NCBI GenBank assembly: GCA_900758955.1
Contig: CAAETL010000127.1
Span: 1 to 17,587 of the forward strand
Origin: an uncultured Oscillospiraceae bacterium
Lineage (GTDB): Bacteria > Bacillota > Clostridia > Oscillospirales > Oscillospiraceae
Length of the DNA stretch: 17,587 nt
Direction of reading: 5' to 3'
Both the position numbers and the translations under genes were made by a program. Below the pieces are notes generated by a model, which was not told the origin of the DNA, searched no databases, and saw only the letters and a program-made list of their open reading frames with translations. The first letter of the stretch is position 1; the number at the start of each line of letters is the position of its first letter. This document shows, piece by piece, positions 14,207 through 17,587 of this stretch.

Positions 14207-15199
14207 ATGAAACGCCTGATCCCCATGATCCTCACCGTTCTGCTGCTGTTTGCGGGCTGTACCCCTGCCCAGGCGCCGGACTCCGCCGACGCAACTCAGT
14301 ATCCCGGACTCACAGAACAGCAGAAAACCTATCTGAAATGCATGGAGCTGGGCCGATATCTCGACGATTCCAACGTGCTGCCCTTGGTCTCCTTCCCCGC
14401 GGATGCCATTTACGAAAACGCCGATTACCGGCTCACCCTCTGCGCCGTCTACGCCGACTACGCGGACAAGCGGTTGCTGGTCAAGGTGGAACCGGTCAGC
14501 CAGGCGGCAAGAGATACCTTTGGCTTGTACACGGCGCAAGAATTGTATAAAGACGATGAACAGGGCTGGGAAGAGATCTACCATGTCCTTGCAGGACGAA
14601 CCCCCTCCCTCCAATATCCCAACAAAACCGACGGCATGGGCTGGAACCACTCCAGATCAGAAGTTACTCCCGAGGATGAAACTGACGCCCGGTACTTTTA
14701 CTTTACCGATTCCACCACCGAGACTGAGGGGTTTCTCTATTTTACAACTGAATACGTTAACTTGAAAACCGGGGAGTATCTGGCTGAGCTGAAGGACATC
14801 TCACTTAAAGTGGATCTCACGCCAGCCGTCCAACATCCTTTGGTGTTTGATCTGAATCTGCCGCTTGGCGATGAGGGCTTGGTTCTGGAGGTTCTCACCC
14901 TGGGCGCTCTTTCCACTCAGGTTACTTACCGCTTTCCGCCCGCTATTGTAGAAACAGTCCGTGATACACTGGAAGCCCGCTTAAAAGACTTGCCCATCTC
15001 TTGGGTCGATCAAAATGGTAACGAAACCGAGGTTTTAAGGTTTCAATATGGTATTGGCAATAGTAGGCATGAATCTCCCGATGATGGCGAAGAAGGCGAG
15101 GGACACGGCGTCGACTGGCCCCACGACAGCACCTCTTTGCCCATAGACCAGGTGGCCTCCCTGACCATCGACGGGGTGACCTACACGCCGCGCGCCTAA
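14207..15199 (+). CDS. Predicted lipoprotein of unknown function
   Basis: I do not recognise a family for this 330-residue protein. It has a lipoprotein signal peptide: positive MKR, hydrophobic LIPMILTVLLL and a lipobox LFAGC with Cys18 as the lipid-modified residue, so it should be anchored on the outer face of the membrane. The mature part is acidic and rich in Tyr, Thr and Asp. It has alternating strand-like stretches (ADYRLTLCAVYADYADKRLLVKVEP, YFYFTDSTTETEGFLYFTTEY, LKVDLTPAVQHPLVFDLNLPL) suggesting beta-sandwich folds, and a Glu/Gly/His-rich segment near 286-300 (SPDDGEEGEGHGVDW). AAAGGAG precedes the ATG at a normal distance. It starts 33 bp after the AAA+ stop and ends just before a strong terminator, so it is the second and last gene of that operon. 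The pairing with a cytoplasmic ATPase is unexplained. Confidence 0.85.
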   Translation: MKRLIPMILTVLLLFAGCTPAQAPDSADATQYPGLTEQQKTYLKCMELGRYLDDSNVLPLVSFPADAIYENADYRLTLCAVYADYADKRLLVKVEPVSQAARDTFGLYTAQELYKDDEQGWEEIYHVLAGRTPSLQYPNKTDGMGWNHSRSEVTPEDETDARYFYFTDSTTETEGFLYFTTEYVNLKTGEYLAELKDISLKVDLTPAVQHPLVFDLNLPLGDEGLVLEVLTLGALSTQVTYRFPPAIVETVRDTLEARLKDLPISWVDQNGNETEVLRFQYGIGNSRHESPDDGEEGEGHGVDWPHDSTSLPIDQVASLTIDGVTYTPRA

Positions 15200-15213
15200 C
15201 CTCCCACACGAAA

Positions 15214-15248
15214 AAAACTCCCTGGAGCGGATCGCTCCAGGGAGTTTT
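15214..15248 (+). terminator. Intrinsic terminator of the AAA+/lipoprotein operon
   Basis: A perfect 16-bp stem pairs 15214-15229 (AAAACTCCCTGGAGCG) with 15233-15248 across a GAT loop. It ends in TTTT and starts 14 bp past the lipoprotein stop. The A-tract on the 5' side would let it act on the other strand too. Confidence 0.92.
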
Positions 15249-15309
15249 ACAGTTGGTCTGGGAAACGCTTGTCCGAAACAGTCCCCCAGCTTTCACGTCT
15301 GCTCCCCTA

Positions 15310-15338
15310 TTGCTCTTTGGGGGCAAATTGCGTATACT
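15310..15338 (+). promoter_or_regulatory. Probable promoter of the nitronate monooxygenase-like gene
   Basis: A good -10 TATACT (15333-15338, 5/6) lies 17 bp after a weak -35 TTGCTC (15310-15315, 3/6). The leader to the ATG at 15444 would be about 100 bases. The poor -35 suggests low basal use or an activator. Confidence 0.5.
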
Positions 15339-15443
15339 ATGAGTGATAACATCCCGTTTTGAACAAAAAACCCGTTCATCCATTCACCAGGCCGGCGGCC
15401 TGGCTATCCATGCATTTCTCATGTCCAACAAGGAGGAACCAGA

Positions 15444-16409
15444 ATGAAAACCAGAATCACAGAACTGTTTGGCATTGAATACCCCATTATCCAGGGGGCC
15501 ATGCAGTGGCTGTCAAAGCCCCCCTTGGCTGCGGCCGTCTCCAACGCCGGGGGGCTGGGTACCATCAACATGACCACCTACCCCACCCCGGAGGAATTTC
15601 AGGCCGCGATCCGGGAGATGAAGGATTTGACGGACAAGCCCTTTTCCGTCAACCTCTCCCTGCTCCCGGATACCAAACCTGACGGACCCATCAAAGAATT
15701 TCTCCAAGTCGTGGTGGAGGAAAAGGTCCGGATCGTGGAAACCGCCGGGAGCAATCCCGCCCCGCTGATGCCCGTGCTGAAGGAATCCGGCTGCGTGGTG
15801 ATGCATAAGATTCCTGACTCACGATTCGCCCGTTCCGCGGAATCCGCGGGCTGTGACGCGGTGTGCATCGTGGGGTATGAGGGCGGCGGGCACCCCGGCA
15901 TGGCGGGGGGGGGGTCCATGGTTCAGTGGCCCCTCACCACGGAGCGGTGTACTCTGCCCGTGGTCGGCGCCGGCGGCGTCTGTGACGGCCGCACCCTGTA
16001 CGCAGCCCTCGCCATGGGACTGGACGGCGTTATGGTAGGCACCCGCTTTCTCATGGCCAAGGAATGTGAAATCGGTCCCCATCTGCGTCAGTTTGTCATC
16101 GAGTCTAAAGAGACTGACACCGTTCTCACCCAGCAGTCCATTCGCAACGCGCTCCGGTCCATTAAGACCAAGGCCGCCCTGGATATCATTGAGTTTGAAA
16201 AAAACCACCCCTCCTTCGATCAACTCTACCCCCTCATCAAGGGCACCGTTACCAAGCGGGCCTACGAGACCGATGATCCCGATAAAGCCCAAATTGCCAT
16301 GGGACAGGTATTGGGGCGCATTCACGACGTGAAGCCCGCCGCCCAAATTATTCAGGATATGGTGGAGGAATGCCGCCAAATGCACCGAAAGGTCTCCCTG
16401 GCTTTGTAA
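15444..16409 (+). CDS. Nitronate monooxygenase / FabK-like FMN enzyme
   Basis: This is a 321-residue FMN-binding TIM barrel of the 2-nitropropane dioxygenase family. Members either oxidise alkyl nitronates or, as FabK, reduce enoyl-ACP. Visible motifs are YPIIQGAMQWLS (13-24), LAAAVSNAGGLGTI (28-41), KPFSVNLSL (65-73), the His-bearing loop VGYEGGGHPG (143-152) with His150 as the family's active-site histidine, the phosphate loop VVGAGGVCDGRTLYAALAMGLDGVMVGTRFL (173-203) and a helical C-terminus. AAGGAGG sits 8 bases before ATG 15444. No fatty-acid genes adjoin it, so a FabK role is not supported by context; the choice between the two activities is open. A run of ten G (15905-15914) encodes part of AGGGSM just after the active-site loop. 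It is monocistronic, with its own likely promoter and a shared terminator. Confidence 0.9.
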   Translation: MKTRITELFGIEYPIIQGAMQWLSKPPLAAAVSNAGGLGTINMTTYPTPEEFQAAIREMKDLTDKPFSVNLSLLPDTKPDGPIKEFLQVVVEEKVRIVETAGSNPAPLMPVLKESGCVVMHKIPDSRFARSAESAGCDAVCIVGYEGGGHPGMAGGGSMVQWPLTTERCTLPVVGAGGVCDGRTLYAALAMGLDGVMVGTRFLMAKECEIGPHLRQFVIESKETDTVLTQQSIRNALRSIKTKAALDIIEFEKNHPSFDQLYPLIKGTVTKRAYETDDPDKAQIAMGQVLGRIHDVKPAAQIIQDMVEECRQMHRKVSLAL

Positions 16410-16436
16410 TAAAATCCGTTCGCGTACGCTTAAAAT

Positions 16437-16480
16437 AAGGACCAGACGCCGCCTAGCCGAAGGCGGGTCTGGTCCTTGTT
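16437..16480. terminator. Bidirectional terminator between convergent genes
   Basis: A long hairpin pairs AAGGACCAGAC (16437-16447) with GTCTGGTCCTT (16467-16477), with an inner CCGCCT/AGGCGG stem. It has GTTTTA downstream on the plus strand and ATTTTA on the minus strand. It lies between the flavoprotein gene and the HxlR gene, which converge here, and should stop both. Confidence 0.92.
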
Positions 16481-16508
16481 TTAAGCCGGCGCTGACACTG
16501 CGTCAAGA

Positions 16509-16865
16509 CTATTCCTCTTTTGCTGCTCTGTCGGCGTTTTTTGCCTGGTATGCCTCTCCCCAGTGTCCCATAGCGTCCAAAATGGGTTTGAGACTATACC
16601 CCAACTCGGTTAAGGTATATTCCACACGGGGGGGCACCTCAGCATAAACGGTTCTGGTCAGCAGACCGTTTGCCTCCATTTCACGAAGTTGGGCCGTGAG
16701 TACCTTTTGGGTCACATGGCCAATGGATTTTTTCAGTTCCCCGAACCGTTTGGTTCCCGGCATCAGGTCCCGCAAGATCAAAACTTTCCACTTGTCGCTG
16801 ATGAGTGTCAGGGTTGTCTCTACCGGACAAGCCGGTAACTGTTTCATCGTCGCGGCGGCGTCCAT
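16509..16865 (-). CDS. HxlR-family winged-helix transcriptional regulator
   Basis: This 118-residue DNA-binding protein is of the HxlR type, a MarR-related dimeric winged helix. It has the N-terminal conserved Cys13 in LPACPVE, the core SDKWKVLILRDLMPGTKRFGELKKSIGHVTQKVLTAQLREMEANGLL (23-68) and the wing PPRVEYTLTELGYSL (79-93), then a C-terminal dimerisation helix. In relatives such as YodB and HypR the equivalent cysteine senses electrophiles or oxidants; whether it does so here is inference. I chose ATG 16865 because GGAGGAGGGG lies 4 bases before it. The frame extends to 16994 but that part covers the promoter and operator. It is divergent from the pyridoxamine-phosphate-oxidase-fold gene and probably controls it and itself. 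Confidence 0.92.
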   Translation of the reverse strand: MDAAATMKQLPACPVETTLTLISDKWKVLILRDLMPGTKRFGELKKSIGHVTQKVLTAQLREMEANGLLTRTVYAEVPPRVEYTLTELGYSLKPILDAMGHWGEAYQAKNADRAAKEE

Positions 16866-16930
16866 GTTTCCCCCTCCTCCAATCGCTCTGGTTTCTCTTT
16901 GCATCCGATTCGCTTGCCATACCATCGCGC

Positions 16931-16979
16931 TGTACCATTTCAGTATAGCTGAAACAGCTATTCTAAGCAAGACGGTACA
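16931..16979. promoter_or_regulatory. HxlR gene promoter with operator-like palindromes
   Basis: On the minus strand, -35 TTGCTT (16970-16965) and -10 TATACT (16947-16942) are 17 bp apart. The spacer is filled by a perfect inverted repeat, ATAGCTG-AAA-CAGCTAT (16945-16961), which overlaps the -10. A second, wider pair, TGTACC (16931-16936) and GGTACA (16974-16979), flanks it almost concentrically. A repressor bound here would block the HxlR gene's own promoter. Confidence 0.68.
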
Positions 16980-17033
16980 CCGACGTTTTTCCATGGTTTC
17001 CTACCGGTAACTATACCACAAGATTGTGCGTAC

Positions 17034-17062
17034 TTGTACCATATTGGAATTGGTCCTACAAT
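17034..17062 (+). promoter_or_regulatory. Promoter of the pyridoxamine-phosphate-oxidase-fold gene
   Basis: -10 TACAAT (17057-17062, 5/6) is 17 bp from a weak -35 TTGTAC (17034-17039). The -35 lies within TTGTACCAT, a third copy of the TGTACCAT word found at 16931, so the same protein could cover this promoter. The leader would be about 60 bases. Confidence 0.5.
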
Positions 17063-17127
17063 GGATCTCACAGGGGAAGCGTTTCTGGCATCCCCGCTGC
17101 CAGTACGATCAGACGGAGGTAAGCGTT

Positions 17128-17529
17128 ATGAAGGAAGTCATCAAATTTTTACAGGAAAATCCCGTACAATACTTGGCTACGGTTGGCCGAGACGGGAAGG
17201 CCAAGTGCCGCCCCTTTATGTTCGCCGGGATGCTGGATGGGAAGCTTTGGTTCTGCACCAACAGCACCAAGGCGGTCTATCAGGACATGCAGAAAAACCC
17301 TTACATTGAAGTTACCGTATCCAGTCCCGCCTATGCCTGGATTCGCCTCAGCGGCAAGGCCGTCTTTGAAAACAACATGGCCGCCAAGGAGATGTGCATG
17401 CAAAATCCCATCGTGAAAGGACAGTATGGCCAGGCCGCCAATCCCATTTTTGAAGTCTTCCATCTGGAGGGCGCCCACGCCGTTATCGCCGATTTTTCCG
17501 GCGCTCCCCCCCAGGAGTACGACCTGTAA
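17128..17529 (+). CDS. Pyridoxamine 5'-phosphate oxidase-fold (split-barrel flavin) protein
   Basis: This 133-residue protein has the split beta-barrel fold that binds FMN or F420-like cofactors as a dimer. It starts MKEVIKFLQENPVQYLATVG, with the family's typical RDGKAKCRPFMFAGMLDGKLWFCTNSTKAVYQDMQKNP (21-58) and a second strand set, YIEVTVSSPAYAWIRLSGKAVFENN (59-83). The short length and the ...ATVGRDGKAKCRPF pattern match small general-stress or nitroreductase-like members, not the PdxH enzyme of vitamin B6 synthesis. GGAGG lies 8 bases before ATG 17128; an in-frame ATG at 17026 sits across the promoter and is rejected. It is divergent from the HxlR gene and is its most likely target. The natural substrate is unknown. 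About 58 bp of uninterpreted sequence follows to the window edge. Confidence 0.9.
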   Translation: MKEVIKFLQENPVQYLATVGRDGKAKCRPFMFAGMLDGKLWFCTNSTKAVYQDMQKNPYIEVTVSSPAYAWIRLSGKAVFENNMAAKEMCMQNPIVKGQYGQAANPIFEVFHLEGAHAVIADFSGAPPQEYDL

Positions 17530-17587
17530 ACCAAAGGTTGCAGCAACGCAGCCCAACACAAAAGGCCGGCCACGGGACCTGTTTGAA

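Noticed and set aside
14943..15383. Minus-strand frame of 146 codons over the lipoprotein 3' end and terminator
   Set aside because: It runs through a strong terminator hairpin, has no ribosome binding site and gives a low-complexity peptide.
16866..16994. 43-residue N-terminal extension of the HxlR protein
   Set aside because: It would be encoded across the gene's own promoter and palindromic operator; the ATG at 16865 has an excellent ribosome binding site and gives a family-length protein.

Overview
The window looks like chromosomal DNA from a GC-rich Gram-positive anaerobe of the Clostridia, most likely an Oscillospiraceae-type gut bacterium (Flavonifractor/Oscillibacter-like). The evidence is a T-box leader in front of alaS, strong AGGAGG-type ribosome binding sites, SLH repeats of the kind common in that family, and the Firmicutes pair mltG - U32 hydroxylase. 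This placement is inference; there is no rRNA or other phylogenetic marker here. I see no tRNA, rRNA, CRISPR array, insertion sequence, phage or plasmid gene.

Layout. Positions 1-11163 are almost all on the minus strand. Read in the direction of transcription they are: a DUF1835/DUF3658 protein (11163-10198); a TagA/WecG-type glycosyltransferase with its own promoter and a probable TTG start (10009-9278); 5-formyl-THF cyclo-ligase (9065-8478); mltG (8394-7192), overlapping by 4 bp a U32-family tRNA hydroxylase (7195-5978); a palindromic, repeat-like spacer; a MerR-type promoter driving an acetoacetate decarboxylase-family gene, an AAA/ABC-type ATPase and a secreted CAP-SLH protein (5673-2679); then a promoter, an alanine T-box and alaS (2287 to the window edge, C-terminus cut off). 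A zinc-ribbon/TM/BIG2 protein (12353-11319) is also on the minus strand and ends at a strong terminator.

From 12655 the direction changes. A consensus promoter drives a SpoVK/CbbX-type AAA+ ATPase and a lipoprotein (12752-15199), closed by a terminator. Next come a nitronate monooxygenase/FabK-like flavoprotein (15444-16409), a bidirectional terminator, and a divergent pair: an HxlR-family regulator (minus) and a pyridoxamine-phosphate-oxidase-fold protein (plus), with palindromic operator-like sequence between them.

How they work together. Most of the window is housekeeping: alanine tRNA charging under T-box control, wobble-uridine hydroxylation, folate recycling, peptidoglycan chain termination and envelope glycosylation. 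The less ordinary parts are the MerR-type promoter in front of the ADC-family/ATPase/CAP cluster, the AAA+/lipoprotein operon next to a membrane protein with extracytoplasmic Ig folds, and the HxlR/flavoprotein switch. I did not find a clear new defence or mobile system. The strongest leads are regulatory architecture and gene partnerships of unknown role.
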